64,000 nt of DNA, taken from NCBI GenBank assembly GCA_016867265.1, contig VGJW01000003.1:124001-188000 (forward strand), given 5' to 3'. This stretch comes from Candidatus Tanganyikabacteria bacterium (GTDB lineage: Bacteria; Cyanobacteriota; Sericytochromatia; S15B-MN24; VGJW01). The notes beneath the pieces were generated by a model that was not told the origin of the DNA, ran no database searches, and worked only from the letters and a program-made list of their open reading frames with translations. This document shows, piece by piece, positions 35,601 through 44,495 of the stretch. How positions within the stretch are numbered: the first letter of the stretch is position 1; every line of letters starts with the position of its first letter. A program made the position numbers and the translations under genes.

Positions 35601-36013
35601 TGGTCGACGACAAGATCCACGCACGGTCTACCGGTCCGTACTCGTTGGTCACGCAGCAGCCCCTCGGTGGCAAGGCCCAGTTCGGCGGCCAGCGGTTCGG
35701 CGAGATGGAAGTCTGGGCACTTGAAGCCTACGGGGCGGCCTACACCCTGCAGGAGATGCTCACGATCAAGTCCGACGACGTTCCGGGCCGTGCCAAGGCT
35801 TATGAGGCGATCGTCAAGGGCAACAACCTGTCGCGCCCCGGTATCCCGGAGTCCTTCAAGGTCCTGATTCGCGAGCTGCAGAGCCTGTGTCTCGACATTC
35901 ACGTCGCGCGCAGCGATGGCCAGGAGATCGAGCTGTTCGAGATCGAGGAAGAGCGGCGTCCGCCCTTCCAGCGTTACTCGGTGCCCCGAGCCGGAGTTGA
36001 CCTCGGCCTCTAG
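32615..36013 (+). CDS. rpoB: DNA-directed RNA polymerase subunit beta
   Basis: 1132 residues, the short beta form without the E. coli lineage-specific insertions. The rifampicin region [20 protein letters not shown] (382-401) and following [14 protein letters not shown] are fully conserved; the sites matching E. coli Asp516, His526 and Ser531 are Asp393, His403 and Ser408, all the sensitive type. [14 protein letters not shown] and the C-terminal [20 protein letters not shown] clamp segment are present. The start ATG 32615 follows GAAGGGTGG. rpoC is not next; it lies 12 kb downstream. Confidence 0.98.
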   Translation: MPNLSGERQNVYPGTRSIDENLPNLIEIQKQSFAWFLKEGLKEELESFSPISDYSNRLELHFLTDFKLGEPKYSVNECRSRDATYAKPLRIKVRLYAKETGEIKEQEIFIGEMPVMTPYGTFIINGAERVIVSQIVRSPGVYFKREIDPSGKRSYSATIIPSRGAWLKFETDSKEEIHVRIDKNRKLHASVLLRALGYKHDELPDLFKHPEFFRKTMQGEGKEGKSGKGKEVDLSEEAALIEVYRKLRPGDMPSVEGGRQVLGSRFFDPKRYDLGRVGRYKLNSKLGNSDPLSARVLTRDDIVAVIDYLVSLHHDIGTVDDIDHLGNRRIRSVGELLQAQFRVGLTRLERIIRERMTITEADTLTPQNLVNAKPLVAAIKEFFGSSQLSQFMDQTNPLAELTHKRRLSALGPGGLTRERAGFAVRDIHQSHYGRICPIETPEGPNAGLIGSLSTYARVNDLGFIETPYYVVDHGRVTDEVHYLTADLEDDQRIAPGDVKLKPREVEKASGKAFQEFVEETVSVRFKGNFQKVTPTEVNYVGVAPIQIISVATAMIPFLEHDDANRALMGSNMQRQSVPLLRTERPRVGTGIESRTAVDSGMVTVAKAAGTVTRVTATSVDILEDETKQTRTYYLLKFLRSNQDTCINQRPIVRKGDRVREGSPLADGAATQQGEMSLGRNILVAFLPWEGYNYEDAILLSQRLVRDDVFTSIHIEKYEIEARATKLGNEEITREVPNVSDETLRDLDERGIIRIGAEVEPDDILVGKVTPKGESEHPPEEKLLRAIFGEKSRDVRDTSLRVPHGEKGWVVDVKVFSRDNNDELPPGVNQVVRVYVAQKRKISVGDKIAGRHGNKGIVAKILPVEDMPFLPDGTPVDIVLNPLGVPSRMNVGQTYETTLGRAAELLDAYFSVSPFDEMFAHDASDELIKAKMREARTKLVQDKLRRADGKVSEEQAAAEFAWLGEDGKATLYDGRTGEPFDRKVTVGNIYMMKLVHLVDDKIHARSTGPYSLVTQQPLGGKAQFGGQRFGEMEVWALEAYGAAYTLQEMLTIKSDDVPGRAKAYEAIVKGNNLSRPGIPESFKVLIRELQSLCLDIHVARSDGQEIELFEIEEERRPPFQRYSVPRAGVDLGL

Positions 36014-36032
36014 CTGCCTGACGTGTCTGGTC

Positions 36033-36065
36033 GACGCCCCTTCCCGATGGCCGGGAGGGGGCGTC
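36033..36065 (+). terminator. Hairpin after rpoB
   Basis: A 14-bp stem with one G-T pair (36033-36046 with 36052-36065) and a five-base loop lies 20 bases after the rpoB stop. It has no T-tract, so its strength is uncertain, but it sits where rpoBC operons are usually continuous. Confidence 0.65.
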
Positions 36066-36138
36066 GTGGCTAGATGGACGGTTAAAGGACCTTCGTGCAA
36101 GGGTACGGAAGAACTACTTGGACCGTCAGGGAGGTCCC

Positions 36139-37275
36139 ATGCGGAAGTTCGTCGGTCGACTGGGGTTGGGTTCGCTTGGCCTCGCGCTGGCAGCTTGCGC
36201 CGTGCCGCAGCCTGTGCGGACCGCAGGTGCGCCTGAGGGCGGCGATCTGGCCCAGTTGTCGCTCCTGCCGGACTTCGAAATTGCGCCGCGCGAAGGCATC
36301 AAGGGCCGCGTCACTTGGCCTGAGGCCGTTCGTCGCTTGATGGCAACGCAGGATGATGTCGCGAAGCGGGCCCGCGTCGGCTTGCTGCAGCCGTCGGCGG
36401 CTGGTGAGTTTCGGACGGTCTATACGGCCCTGACTGATGAGGGTGGCAACTTCAACTTCCCTGCCGAGGTCACGGAAGGCGCCAATGGCATTCCGATCGA
36501 TGCTAATAAGGTGCTGATCCTGCAGGCTGAAAACGGGCTCAATAACAATGCCGCCGGCAATAGCTCGGCTCGTCTGCGCACGTTTCTGACCCGCGTAGCT
36601 TCGGGTGCGAGCGGTTATCGCAGCACTTATGAGGATCCGCAGGGCACAGGCTTTGTTTCCATCGACCTCAATACGACGGCAATGGCCGTCATCAAGTCCC
36701 TGCGGGATCAATCCCGAGTCCCTGCCGGCGACATCAGGGGTTTCATCGGCTCTCTGACGCCCAAGACGACGGGCAGCAACCCGACGGTGGCGCCAAGCAA
36801 GGTTGACGTGCTGAAGGTGCCCGATACCGAGTTCCAGACCGTGTCGGCCTTGGTGTTGAATGTTTTGCAGGGCAATCGGGATCCGCTTGCCGCCATCGAG
36901 CTGCGCGATGCGGAGTCCAACCCGAAGCGCTACCTTATCAAGTCCGAATCGCAGCCCGTCATTCAGGATGTTCGTTACATCGGCACCGGCGCCCCACGGA
37001 CCGTATTCCAACCGCTGGATCTCATCCGTGTTTCGGGCGTCAATCTGTCTTATTACAATCAAGGTGTCCTGGAGTTTCAGGGAAAGTCGGGAGTCTTGAC
37101 GGCGCCCATCACGGGGGCGGATCTGAACCAGAACACCTATCTGGACACCCAGGTGCCTCTGGACGTGGTCAAGGGCGTCGCTCAGTTGCGCTATGTGGCG
37201 CAGAACGGCGTGCTTGCCTACGCAACGATGTCCGTAGTGACGCCGCTGGGTGGAAGCCTGACGCCCAGTCGCTGA
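36139..37275 (+). CDS. Lipoprotein of unknown function between rpoB and rpoC
   Basis: 378 residues. The signal peptide ends in the lipobox LALAACAVP, with GGGAGG six bases before ATG 36139. The mature sequence contains GIKGRVTWPEAVRRLMA near residue 60 (the Trp-Pro echoes the RWP motif of the neighbouring operon), a beta-rich TALTDEGGNFNFPAEVTEG, a helical centre (FVSIDLNTTAMAVIKSL) and a C-terminal RVSGVNLSYYNQGVLEFQ that may be IPT-like. Codons look less GC-rich than in rpoB (many ending in T or A). It converges with the minus-strand lipoprotein operon; function is unknown. Confidence 0.8.
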   Translation: MRKFVGRLGLGSLGLALAACAVPQPVRTAGAPEGGDLAQLSLLPDFEIAPREGIKGRVTWPEAVRRLMATQDDVAKRARVGLLQPSAAGEFRTVYTALTDEGGNFNFPAEVTEGANGIPIDANKVLILQAENGLNNNAAGNSSARLRTFLTRVASGASGYRSTYEDPQGTGFVSIDLNTTAMAVIKSLRDQSRVPAGDIRGFIGSLTPKTTGSNPTVAPSKVDVLKVPDTEFQTVSALVLNVLQGNRDPLAAIELRDAESNPKRYLIKSESQPVIQDVRYIGTGAPRTVFQPLDLIRVSGVNLSYYNQGVLEFQGKSGVLTAPITGADLNQNTYLDTQVPLDVVKGVAQLRYVAQNGVLAYATMSVVTPLGGSLTPSR

Positions 37276-37418
37276 GTCGGGCTGGCGGCCTCGGCTACGG
37301 CTTGGCCCCCTTGAGGTGAGCCAGAGCTGCGTGGTGGGCGGCTTGCCTGCTGATATGTTCTTGGTGGCCCAATGGACACCATCCCTGCCTTGCTTGCCGC
37401 CAGGGACTGCTTACGGAA

Positions 37419-37444
37419 GAGGGGTCGCGCCATCGCGACCCCTC
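37419..37444. terminator. Hairpin between the two convergent lipoprotein units
   Basis: A perfect 11-bp stem GAGGGGTCGCG/CGCGACCCCTC with loop CCAT lies 20 bases after the minus-strand operon end and 144 bases after the plus-strand gene. There is no T-tract on either side; it may serve both directions. Confidence 0.6.
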
Positions 37445-37464
37445 GAGTATCCAGGCCATGCTCG

Positions 37465-38640
37465 TCAGTTGATGAATACGCTGGCCGTTGCTTGATTCAG
37501 GTCCGTGATTCCGAAGTAGACCTTGTCGAGGCCTGACGCAGGCTTCTGTGCAGGTGCCGTGTAGACACCTGACTGGTTGACGACGCCAAGTCTGCGTCGG
37601 TTTTCTGGATTCGTGTTGAAGAAGTCGGGTTCGGCGAGCCGATCGGCATTGACCTTGAAGGTGATCTTGGGATTCTGGGGCACGAACTCGGCGTTGTCGG
37701 TGTCGAAGCACTTGCCGACGAAGGTCTGGCTGCCGCCGGCCGACAAGTCTGCCGTCGTCGGCGAGATCGAGAACCGGGAGATCCGCTTGAAGGCCGGCTG
37801 CAGGCTGGCTGTGGCTCCGCCATTGACGAGTTGGATCTTGCCCTTGGTCATGCTGCTCTGGACCGGGAACTGCAGCATGCCCCGACCGGCATCCGTCAGG
37901 CCGTTCGTGACGCTGCTGGCCTGGACGCCACCGACGAAGATCTTGAAGGAATCCGGCGCGCCGGGTTCGAGGATGTCTTCGACATGAAGCGTCATGAGGA
38001 AGCCGGTTGGTGCCGCATCGACGGAAGCAGTCGCGTCCGCGCCCACCTGCTCGTAGACTCCGAGCAGGCGCGGCTCACCACTGCGGATGAAGGAAAGACG
38101 AGCCTTGTTGCCGGCTCCCGGAACCAGGTTGACGTTGGCCGTGGCTTCGGCCCTCTGCGTGCCTAAGCCATCCCGGTCATCGTAGGCTCTCGCAGTAACC
38201 TTGGCGAAGCCGAGCGGCAAGTTCTGGAAAGAGGCTGCCACTGGCGACGAGGTATCCGAGAAGAGGTTGATGGCCCTTTTTGGAAAAGTACCGAAATGTG
38301 TCACGGTGGAGCCGTAGTCCGGCTCGAGGGTCTGGTTGCCAACGGTCAAATAGACCTTGATGGAGCCGCTCTGGCGAACCGCGAGAGGTAGCGACTGCAC
38401 GGCTCGGGCGGTCGCCTTCTGGACGAACCGTATGGTGAGTTGGGCGGTACGCGCTATATCTGCCACCGGTGCGGCGGCTGCGGGATCGGACTCGGGAACC
38501 AGGGCCAGGCGGCCGAAAGCCGTGGAAGCGGATGCGTCTTCCACCTGGGAAGGCGGTGCAGACAGGGTGGTCACGGCACAGCCGGCGAGTACCGTCGACC
38601 AGAGGGCCAGGCCCAAGCGCGAATGCGTGACGTACTTCAC
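37465..38640 (-). CDS. Lipoprotein, last gene of the minus-strand operon
   Basis: 391 residues from GTG 38640. The lipobox is STVLAGCAV. An N-terminal beta domain of about 150 residues ends in ATANVNLVPGAGNKARLSF, which resembles the GST-x5-PN block at the end of the shared domain of its neighbours, so it may be a divergent member. The C-terminal part reads as an Ig-like domain (ISPTTADLSAGGSQTFVGK ... GVVNQSGVYTAPAQKP), a big-2-type pattern. The start overlaps the preceding gene (GTGA). Confidence 0.78.
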   Translation of the reverse strand: MKYVTHSRLGLALWSTVLAGCAVTTLSAPPSQVEDASASTAFGRLALVPESDPAAAAPVADIARTAQLTIRFVQKATARAVQSLPLAVRQSGSIKVYLTVGNQTLEPDYGSTVTHFGTFPKRAINLFSDTSSPVAASFQNLPLGFAKVTARAYDDRDGLGTQRAEATANVNLVPGAGNKARLSFIRSGEPRLLGVYEQVGADATASVDAAPTGFLMTLHVEDILEPGAPDSFKIFVGGVQASSVTNGLTDAGRGMLQFPVQSSMTKGKIQLVNGGATASLQPAFKRISRFSISPTTADLSAGGSQTFVGKCFDTDNAEFVPQNPKITFKVNADRLAEPDFFNTNPENRRRLGVVNQSGVYTAPAQKPASGLDKVYFGITDLNQATASVFIN

Positions 38641-39185
38641 AGTTCGATCTCCACGGTCAAGCCGGCCGGCTCGGGTGTGGGGCTGGGGGTTGGTGCAGGC
38701 GTCGGATTCACGACCGGGTCGGTCGTGCCGCCGCCTGCGCCACCGTTGCCGCCGCCCGAAATCTGTGTCCCGAGAGGTACGGGCGTGGGGGTCGCGGTGG
38801 TTCCGCCCCCTCCACCTACCGAGATGGGCGTGGCCAATGGCGAGGGCGTGGCCAATGGCACGGGCGTGGCCGTCGGTGCGGTGGTGTTACCGCCACCTCC
38901 ACCGGAGACGGGTGTGGCGAAGGGTGCGGGCGATGGTGTGACCGTCGAGCCTCCCGTGCCGCCGCCCGCATCCACCTTCCCCGCAACTCCACCGTTTTGC
39001 TTGGGCACCGTTCCGCTGGCTGCCGTCGAAGGAGTGGCCGAGGGCTGGGGCGTTCCGGAAGTCTTGCGGAGCGTCCGCGGGGTGACCGCATCGTCGGCGC
39101 ATGCTGCCAGTGTCAGGGTGAAGGCGATGCAAGTGGCCGCCACGATTCCGTGCCGGCGCCTGGACAGGGTCATTGTCATCTCCAT
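38637..39185 (-). CDS. Low-complexity lipoprotein (Pro/Thr/Gly-rich stalk)
   Basis: 182 residues. The signal peptide ends in the lipobox LTLAACAD. Nearly the whole mature part is low complexity: TPSP/ATP units and Gly runs (VSGGGGGNT, VGGGGGTT), closing with PTPAPTPSPTPEPAG and a short LTVEIEL. It is probably a flexible surface stalk or linker. Starts at 39185, 39179 or 39173 are all possible. It overlaps the next gene by four bases. Confidence 0.72.
   Translation of the reverse strand: MEMTMTLSRRRHGIVAATCIAFTLTLAACADDAVTPRTLRKTSGTPQPSATPSTAASGTVPKQNGGVAGKVDAGGGTGGSTVTPSPAPFATPVSGGGGGNTTAPTATPVPLATPSPLATPISVGGGGGTTATPTPVPLGTQISGGGNGGAGGGTTDPVVNPTPAPTPSPTPEPAGLTVEIEL
38826..38879. repeat. Three 18-bp tandem repeats
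   Basis: Units beginning GGGCGTGGCCAATGGC start at 38826 and 38844, with a third, more diverged unit (GGGCGTGGCCGTCGGTGC) at 38862. They encode the ATPSPL/ATPVPL units of the stalk lipoprotein and may vary in number between strains. Confidence 0.75.
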
Positions 39186-39251
39186 CCCTCGCTTCGAGGT
39201 CTCGGGATCAACCTACCCGCAGGCTGCCGCCTTTATGCGATGGCGTACCGT

Positions 39252-41243
39252 TCAGGGCGTGATGACGGGCGAGACGGTGGCGGTCAGGGCGTGATGGAAA
39301 GCGATGAGCGCGTCCCATTCCCCCAGAGCGGGCCCCGGTCCGTCCGGATCGGTCTTCATGTCCGGTGGTTGCCGCATCTCAGGCGCCAGATTGACGGCCT
39401 TGGTGGCGAAGCGTTCATAGAAGTGTACGGCCGAGAACAGGTCCGGTTGGCTGCCGTTGTGGAAGTAGGGAGCCGTCTGGGCCACGTTGCGTAGGCCGGG
39501 CGTCTTGAACTTGCCTTGGTCACTCGCGAGCCCCGTGACACCACGACGCCCCGGATCGCCGGTGCCGAACTCGTCGAAGCCGATGTTGTGGAACTTGTTG
39601 TCGGTGAAGAGCGGGCCGTTGTGGCAGGCTGCACAGTTGGCCTTGCCCGTGAAGATGGCGAGACCCCGTATCTGGTCCGCCGACATCGCGTTGTCATCCC
39701 CGAGCGTCCACCGGTCGAAGGGTGCCGCCGCCGGATTGGGTGTGTTGTCAGGCCTGCGCCCTGCCGGCGACACGTGTGAACGGACATAAGCCGCAATGGC
39801 CCTGCGTGCCAGCAGACCATCGGGCGAGGAACCATAGACGGTCTGGAAGGCCTGAACGTAGCTGGCACTGGCTTGAAGCGTTGCCGTTATGGCAGCTTCG
39901 TTCGTCGCAAACTCACGCGGGCGCTGGAAGACCAGCAGGTGTTGCTTCTCGAGGGAATCCGCAGCACCGTCCCAGTTGAATAGCGTGTTGAACGCGGTAT
40001 TCCAGATCGTCGGCACGTGGCGAGGAAGTTCCTTGCCGTCCTTGTCGATCCCCAGCTTCAGGCCATCCCCGCCGCCCAGGCTGTCCTGATGGCAACTGGC
40101 ACAGGACATCTTGCCCGTCGAGGAAAGCGTCGAATCGGCAAAGAGTCGCTCCCCCAGTTCGAACTCGCTGCGCGGCACAGGCGTGATGGCGGGCATCGGG
40201 CCCATGTTCCACTTGGCCAGGTCAGCGCGACCGAAGGCGTGGACCTCGAACGAGACGGTCGCGTTCAGGGTGTCGTTGCCGAGGCGGACGGCGATGGAGC
40301 CGGGCGTTTCCGGAAGGACGAAACAGCCCCCACCCTGGACGAAAAGCTCCTTGAGCCGCAAGTTGGGCGCGCAATCCCCGTCCGCGCAGCGGCGGGACCA
40401 GTGGGTCGCCAGCGACAGCGGGTCCAACGTGCTGCCGTCGTGGGCGTAGGCCTTGGCGCGCAGTTCAACGAGGCCTCCCGGAGCATGGGCAGCGGTGCTG
40501 AGAACCTCGATGGAGATGGACGCAATGCGCCGGATAGTCTGGCGGTAGGTGTTGACTTGTCCTGAGACATCGACGGCCACGGTGCCGCTCGTGAAGTCGG
40601 CGGGCGGGGTCACGACCAGGTTGGTGTCACTTCGCGTCGCGATGGCGGATTCAGGCAGGACCTTGCCGTCCAGGCGAACCTCGAGGGGCAGGCGACTCGT
40701 CCAGCCGAAGCCCTGCCCGCTGATGCTGAGCTGCTGGCCCGGAAGCGGTTGCTTCGGGTCCACGTTGAAGATCGTGACCGGGATGATGTTCTGCAAGGTC
40801 AGGACGGCGGGCACAAGAGTGTTGGGCGCGACGACCACTTCGGTCGAGCCCGTCGCGAGCAGGCCGCCCGATGCCGAGAGAGCCTCGGCGGTGATGGAGA
40901 CCGTGCCGGGCTCAAGCGGTTTCAGGCTGCCCGTTGCGATCGGGGTGTCACCCTCCCGGACCAGGGTCAGCACCACGGGGGGGCCCCCCGAGCCATCTCG
41001 GGCCTTGAGTGTGAGGGATGCGATGTCGGCGGGGATGACCTGAGTCGTGCGCTGGGGCCAGCGCAGGCCCACCCGCACTCCGCCTTGCCCTGCCGGCAGC
41101 GCGGTGCCTGCCGGATCGGCAACGCGCACGGCTTCCTCGGACGGCGACCCGCTGGCCGCAGGCACTGCGGCATCCCGGCATCCCCCGAGGGAAAGGCCGG
41201 CAAGCATCGCGGTCACCGCCAAGAAGAATATCCGGGTTCGCAT
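39252..41243 (-). CDS. IPT-domain lipoprotein fused to di-haem cytochrome c peroxidase (MauG family)
   Basis: 663 residues. Lipobox LGGCRD; then a domain of about 100 residues containing GLRWPQRTTQVIP and GSTEVVVAPNT that is shared with neighbouring lipoproteins; an IPT/TIG domain (VDPKQPLPGQQLSISGQGFG); an Ig-like stretch; and from about 355 a bacterial cytochrome c peroxidase with two haem motifs, CASCH (near residue 382) and CAACH (near 538). SEFELGERLFADSTLSS and GLRNVAQTAPYFHNGS are typical of that family. It would reduce peroxide or oxidise a protein in the periplasm. A fusion to surface Ig-like modules is not the usual peroxidase layout. Confidence 0.9.
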   Translation of the reverse strand: MRTRIFFLAVTAMLAGLSLGGCRDAAVPAASGSPSEEAVRVADPAGTALPAGQGGVRVGLRWPQRTTQVIPADIASLTLKARDGSGGPPVVLTLVREGDTPIATGSLKPLEPGTVSITAEALSASGGLLATGSTEVVVAPNTLVPAVLTLQNIIPVTIFNVDPKQPLPGQQLSISGQGFGWTSRLPLEVRLDGKVLPESAIATRSDTNLVVTPPADFTSGTVAVDVSGQVNTYRQTIRRIASISIEVLSTAAHAPGGLVELRAKAYAHDGSTLDPLSLATHWSRRCADGDCAPNLRLKELFVQGGGCFVLPETPGSIAVRLGNDTLNATVSFEVHAFGRADLAKWNMGPMPAITPVPRSEFELGERLFADSTLSSTGKMSCASCHQDSLGGGDGLKLGIDKDGKELPRHVPTIWNTAFNTLFNWDGAADSLEKQHLLVFQRPREFATNEAAITATLQASASYVQAFQTVYGSSPDGLLARRAIAAYVRSHVSPAGRRPDNTPNPAAAPFDRWTLGDDNAMSADQIRGLAIFTGKANCAACHNGPLFTDNKFHNIGFDEFGTGDPGRRGVTGLASDQGKFKTPGLRNVAQTAPYFHNGSQPDLFSAVHFYERFATKAVNLAPEMRQPPDMKTDPDGPGPALGEWDALIAFHHALTATVSPVITP

Positions 41244-41248
41244 GCGCG

Positions 41249-41884
41249 TTACTCCACGACAACGTCCATCGCAGATTCATCGACGATGGACACGGGCAGC
41301 GTCATCTTCATCCGACCGTCGAGGCTCTCGACGATGATCCGGGCCGTACCCGTCTCGTCGTCGGCTTCGAACAGCCCGGGTTCGACCTCGTCCAATTCGA
41401 CGTCCCCATCCACTTCGATGGTGAAACGGGCTCTGGCATCCGTGCTTTGGTCGTTCAGTCGGATCTCGGGTACCAGACGAAGGGTGTGCGGGCGCAAGGG
41501 GGTGCTGCCCACTACTGGAGCGACGCCCAACTCGAGGGGGGTCGTCCCGTCGAAGTACGGGGCATCCGGGCCTGCACCCAGACGAACGCGGATGCCGGTC
41601 GCGAACTTGCCCTCCGGGTAGCTCTCGACGAACGGAGGGCTGGAAACCGGGGTCGGAACGACTGTGGGCAGTGTCGTCGGCACTGCCGTCGGGAGGGCCG
41701 TGGGCGCAGCCGTCGGTGTCGTGGCGATTCCTGGTGTCGGGCTGACGGGAGCCTCACCGGTCGACGGACTTGCACCCGGTGGGGCCGTTGCGAGCAGGCG
41801 CGCAGGAACGAGGGCCTCGCAAGCAGGGACGAGCGCCATCGCCAGGGCGGCGCTACCGAGCGCCAGAGTGCGTCGTGCGAACAT
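41249..41884 (-). CDS. Lipoprotein with Pro/Thr stalk
   Basis: 211 residues. The N-terminal ALAMALVPACEAL is lipobox-like (Cys22). A stalk of TALPTAVPTTLPTVVPT units follows, then a small C-terminal domain that is Glu/Asp-rich and beta-like (TGIRVRLGAGPDAPYFDG, IEVDGDVELDEVEPGLF, DGRMKMTLPVSIVDE). It stands five bases before the peroxidase gene, so they are cotranslated. No known family. Confidence 0.75.
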   Translation of the reverse strand: MFARRTLALGSAALAMALVPACEALVPARLLATAPPGASPSTGEAPVSPTPGIATTPTAAPTALPTAVPTTLPTVVPTPVSSPPFVESYPEGKFATGIRVRLGAGPDAPYFDGTTPLELGVAPVVGSTPLRPHTLRLVPEIRLNDQSTDARARFTIEVDGDVELDEVEPGLFEADDETGTARIIVESLDGRMKMTLPVSIVDESAMDVVVE

Positions 41885-42003
41885 CAGGCGACCTCGTGTG
41901 CTGCGCTGGAAGGGACTGGGGCACGCGCCGAGCCTCTCGTGGCGGTCTTGGCAGCACGCGTGGCCATGGGCGGCAGGACGCGGGGGCGATCCATCCGGAC
42001 CAT
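41884..42003 (-). CDS. Possible 39-residue protein bridging two lipoprotein genes
   Basis: ATG 42003 overlaps the stop of the upstream gene (TGATG) and the stop overlaps the start of the next gene in the same way. The product is very basic and Ala/Arg-rich (VRMDRPRVLPPMATRAAKTA). It could be a real coupled small gene or merely a frame that fills the 118-base gap. Confidence 0.3.
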   Translation of the reverse strand: MVRMDRPRVLPPMATRAAKTATRGSARAPVPSSAAHEVA

Positions 42004-43139
42004 CACTTCCGGACCTCGATGTCGACGGTTGCCGTCAAGGGCGGCACGCCCACGACAAAGCTGCCGAACCCTTCCTTCAGGCATCCCTTGTAGGCATCCA
42101 CGACGGACACGCTCTGGGTGAGCGCGTCCACGGCCTCGAGGCTGAAGAATTCGTCATCGCCGCAATCCACTTGCACCGGAACCTCGTCATAGACCGGGCG
42201 CCCACCCGTCAGTCCGTTGGGCGGACGCGTGACGGGCTGTCCCGAGGCATTCAGGAACGAGACGGCAAAGGTGGGCTTGTCGTCTGGACCCATGATCAGC
42301 AGTCTGGGCAAGACGGATACGGACGCGATGACCTCGATGGTTTCGCTCAGCGTTGCGCTCTGGCCGTCTATCGTCAGGACCAGAGGACCGCCCGTCGCGT
42401 CTGCCGGCACCCGGAACGACAAGGTGTTGTCCGAGGCCCTGCCCAGCGGTGGCTCGCCGGGCAGCCCCACGAGCGCATCGCCCTCGATTGCGCGATTCCC
42501 TAGTTTCAGGCTGAAGCTGGCGCCCCGGGTGGCACCGAAGCCATCGCCATCCAGCGTGACGACCTCTCCTCTGAAAGCGGTCACGGGGTTGGCGCGCCGC
42601 AGCGCAAGAGGCTGATCGGGAGGGGCGAGGGTCACGAGCGCGCGCCCTCGGGTGTTGGGCAGGAGATGGACGCGGGTGCTGCCTGCCACGACGAGCTCGC
42701 GCAGCGTGTTGCGTCCCTCGACGAACAGGGTCCAGTTGCCCGGCCTGAGACCGTAGAAGGTGGCTTGACCGACCGAACCGACAAGTCTCGGGATGGTTCG
42801 ACGCTCGGTCGGCAGATCGTTGGTATCCGGGACAAGGCGACAAGCCAGTTCCCGGACTCCCTCGGGGATGACCTGGGTGCTGCGTGCGGTTGGCCAGCGC
42901 ACCGAGAGCGTCAGGCTGGCCGCCGGCAAGACGTTTTGTGAATGGCCTTCAGGGACCCCTGTCCTATCGCGGAAAGGTCGCTCGCCAACAGGATCTGATC
43001 CCAAGGCCGCTGGGGCACCAGAGAGCTGGCAGGCTGTCGTCAGCACGGCGGCGAGGCTGCAAGCCACGACGACCCTCCCCCTCAATCCCTTCCCCGAGGA
43101 AGACCGGGGTGGGAGGGAGCTCAGGGAGGAGGGGGTCAT
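42003..43139 (-). CDS. IPT-domain lipoprotein with shared RWP/QVIP domain
   Basis: 378 residues. The lipobox is LTTACQLS, after a longer basic N-terminus. The shared domain reads SVRWPTARSTQVIPEGV with GSTRVHLLPNT about 80 residues later. An IPT/TIG domain (VTAFRGEVVTLDGDGFGATRGA, PLVLTIDGQSATL) and an unassigned C-terminal part follow; the C-terminal part has two Cys (QVDCGDDEF and YKGCLKEG) that could form a disulfide. Part of the operon running from 47777 to 37465. Confidence 0.82.
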   Translation of the reverse strand: MTPSSLSSLPPRSSSGKGLRGRVVVACSLAAVLTTACQLSGAPAALGSDPVGERPFRDRTGVPEGHSQNVLPAASLTLSVRWPTARSTQVIPEGVRELACRLVPDTNDLPTERRTIPRLVGSVGQATFYGLRPGNWTLFVEGRNTLRELVVAGSTRVHLLPNTRGRALVTLAPPDQPLALRRANPVTAFRGEVVTLDGDGFGATRGASFSLKLGNRAIEGDALVGLPGEPPLGRASDNTLSFRVPADATGGPLVLTIDGQSATLSETIEVIASVSVLPRLLIMGPDDKPTFAVSFLNASGQPVTRPPNGLTGGRPVYDEVPVQVDCGDDEFFSLEAVDALTQSVSVVDAYKGCLKEGFGSFVVGVPPLTATVDIEVRK

Positions 43140-43148
43140 GGACGCTGT

Positions 43149-44495
43149 TTAGGGTGTGATGGTGACGGTCGCCGAGGCTCTCAGGCTCGAGAAGCCGAAC
43201 TCGACGACTTCGGCACTGCCGGTCGACACACCGATGAACTTGCTCGTGTAGGGCGTGCCGGGCGGGACCGTGGCGCCCGGTGAGGGGACGACCGTAGGCG
43301 TCTGGACGTCGTAGGGCGAGATGAGATAGCCGCCCGAGACAGGGTCCAGGAAGCTCTTGCCGTAGACGGGTGCCTTGGAATCAATTAGCTCCCATCCCAG
43401 ATCGTTGCCCTTGAACTGGTAGACCTTCTCGTAGGCCTGGGCGGCATAACGCTCGACACTGACCGAGTCCGAACCAGCACCCATCCGGAAGGCCGGCGCT
43501 CCGGCCTTGCCACGGTAGAGAGAAAGGTCAATTTCATCCGCACCGCTGAAGGCCTTGCCGATGAAGACGATGTCGAAGCTCGAACTTGCCGCCAGCGAAG
43601 TGGTGGCCTGGGGCGCCGCCGACTTCGACAGGCTCGCGGTTTGCGGCGTGATCGTCACGCGGTCGACGCGTGTTGCCGTGTTGGCGCTGCACTTCGTGAC
43701 GCCGCTGATGGCCACGCAGAGGGGTTCGTTCTTCGACAGGTCCCCCGGAACCTTGACGGACAGCAAGCCCTTGCCATCGCCCAACTCGATGAAGCTGCGG
43801 TTGGCGCCACTGATGGGCACACCTTGGTTGTCGTTGCCGAAGAAGACGGACATGCCACCGGCGGCGTCCTGGCCAACGCCGTCAAGGCGAACGTTGACGG
43901 TATCCCCGAGGGTGACGAGTTCGGCGCTCAGTTTGCCCACCTCGTGGATGATCGTCGGGATGAGGTTGAGCGAGACCTTCGTGTTGACATTGGGGGCGAC
44001 TGTAAAGGTCGTCGAACCCGATGCCACGACCACCGAATCGGTCGACACGGCCATGTTGACGGTGTCGTAGCGCGTGTACGCCAGGACCGTCATCTTCGCA
44101 GAGCCGATGGCAACCTGATCAAAGACAATGGAGGATGTGGCTTCCCCAACCTTGCGTATGGCTGTCTTGGTCAGCGAAACACTGGGGGAGCCGGCCTCGA
44201 GGGTGAAGGCCAGGGCATTCGTGATGTCCGGAATGACTTGAACCTGCCTGTCCGGCCACCGGATCTCGAAGGCAACGCGGCCGGAAGCGAGGTTGGTCGG
44301 TGACGCGATGGCTGCCAAGTCAGGAAGCGGTGCCGCACTCTGGGGGTTCGACTCCGGGGTCGGTGGCTTCACGCTCTCGGGTGTCGCCACGCAGGCCCCA
44401 ATCAGCAGGGTGGCGGCGAGCGAAAGACCACCGGCGACGACGTGCTTGAGCAGCAGACGATGGGGGGTGCGCGACATGGCCTGATTGACTCCCAT
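43149..44495 (-). CDS. Lipoprotein with shared RWP/QVIP domain
   Basis: 448 residues (or 442 from ATG 44477). The lipobox is LLIGACVAT. The shared domain reads FEIRWPDRQVQVIPDITN and ends GSTTFTVAPNVNTKVSLNL. The central part is IPT-like (LVTLGDTVNVRLDGVGQDAAG, with SVFFGNDNQGVPISG). The C-terminal 170 residues contain another beta sandwich (SSSFDIVFIGKAFSGADEIDL ... ISPYDVQTPTVVPSPG). ATG 44495 directly follows the stop codon of the upstream gene. Confidence 0.8.
   Translation of the reverse strand: MGVNQAMSRTPHRLLLKHVVAGGLSLAATLLIGACVATPESVKPPTPESNPQSAAPLPDLAAIASPTNLASGRVAFEIRWPDRQVQVIPDITNALAFTLEAGSPSVSLTKTAIRKVGEATSSIVFDQVAIGSAKMTVLAYTRYDTVNMAVSTDSVVVASGSTTFTVAPNVNTKVSLNLIPTIIHEVGKLSAELVTLGDTVNVRLDGVGQDAAGGMSVFFGNDNQGVPISGANRSFIELGDGKGLLSVKVPGDLSKNEPLCVAISGVTKCSANTATRVDRVTITPQTASLSKSAAPQATTSLAASSSFDIVFIGKAFSGADEIDLSLYRGKAGAPAFRMGAGSDSVSVERYAAQAYEKVYQFKGNDLGWELIDSKAPVYGKSFLDPVSGGYLISPYDVQTPTVVPSPGATVPPGTPYTSKFIGVSTGSAEVVEFGFSSLRASATVTITP

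Noticed and set aside
32432-36100. 1222-residue minus-strand open frame opposite rpoB
   Set aside because: It is the mirror of the strongly coding rpoB frame; in GC-rich genes the antisense frame is often open. It spans the rpoB promoter and has no family motif.
38640-39240. CRISPR-like array from the regular repeats at 38.8 kb
   Set aside because: Units are 18 bases with no spacers and lie in frame within a lipoprotein gene; no cas genes are near.
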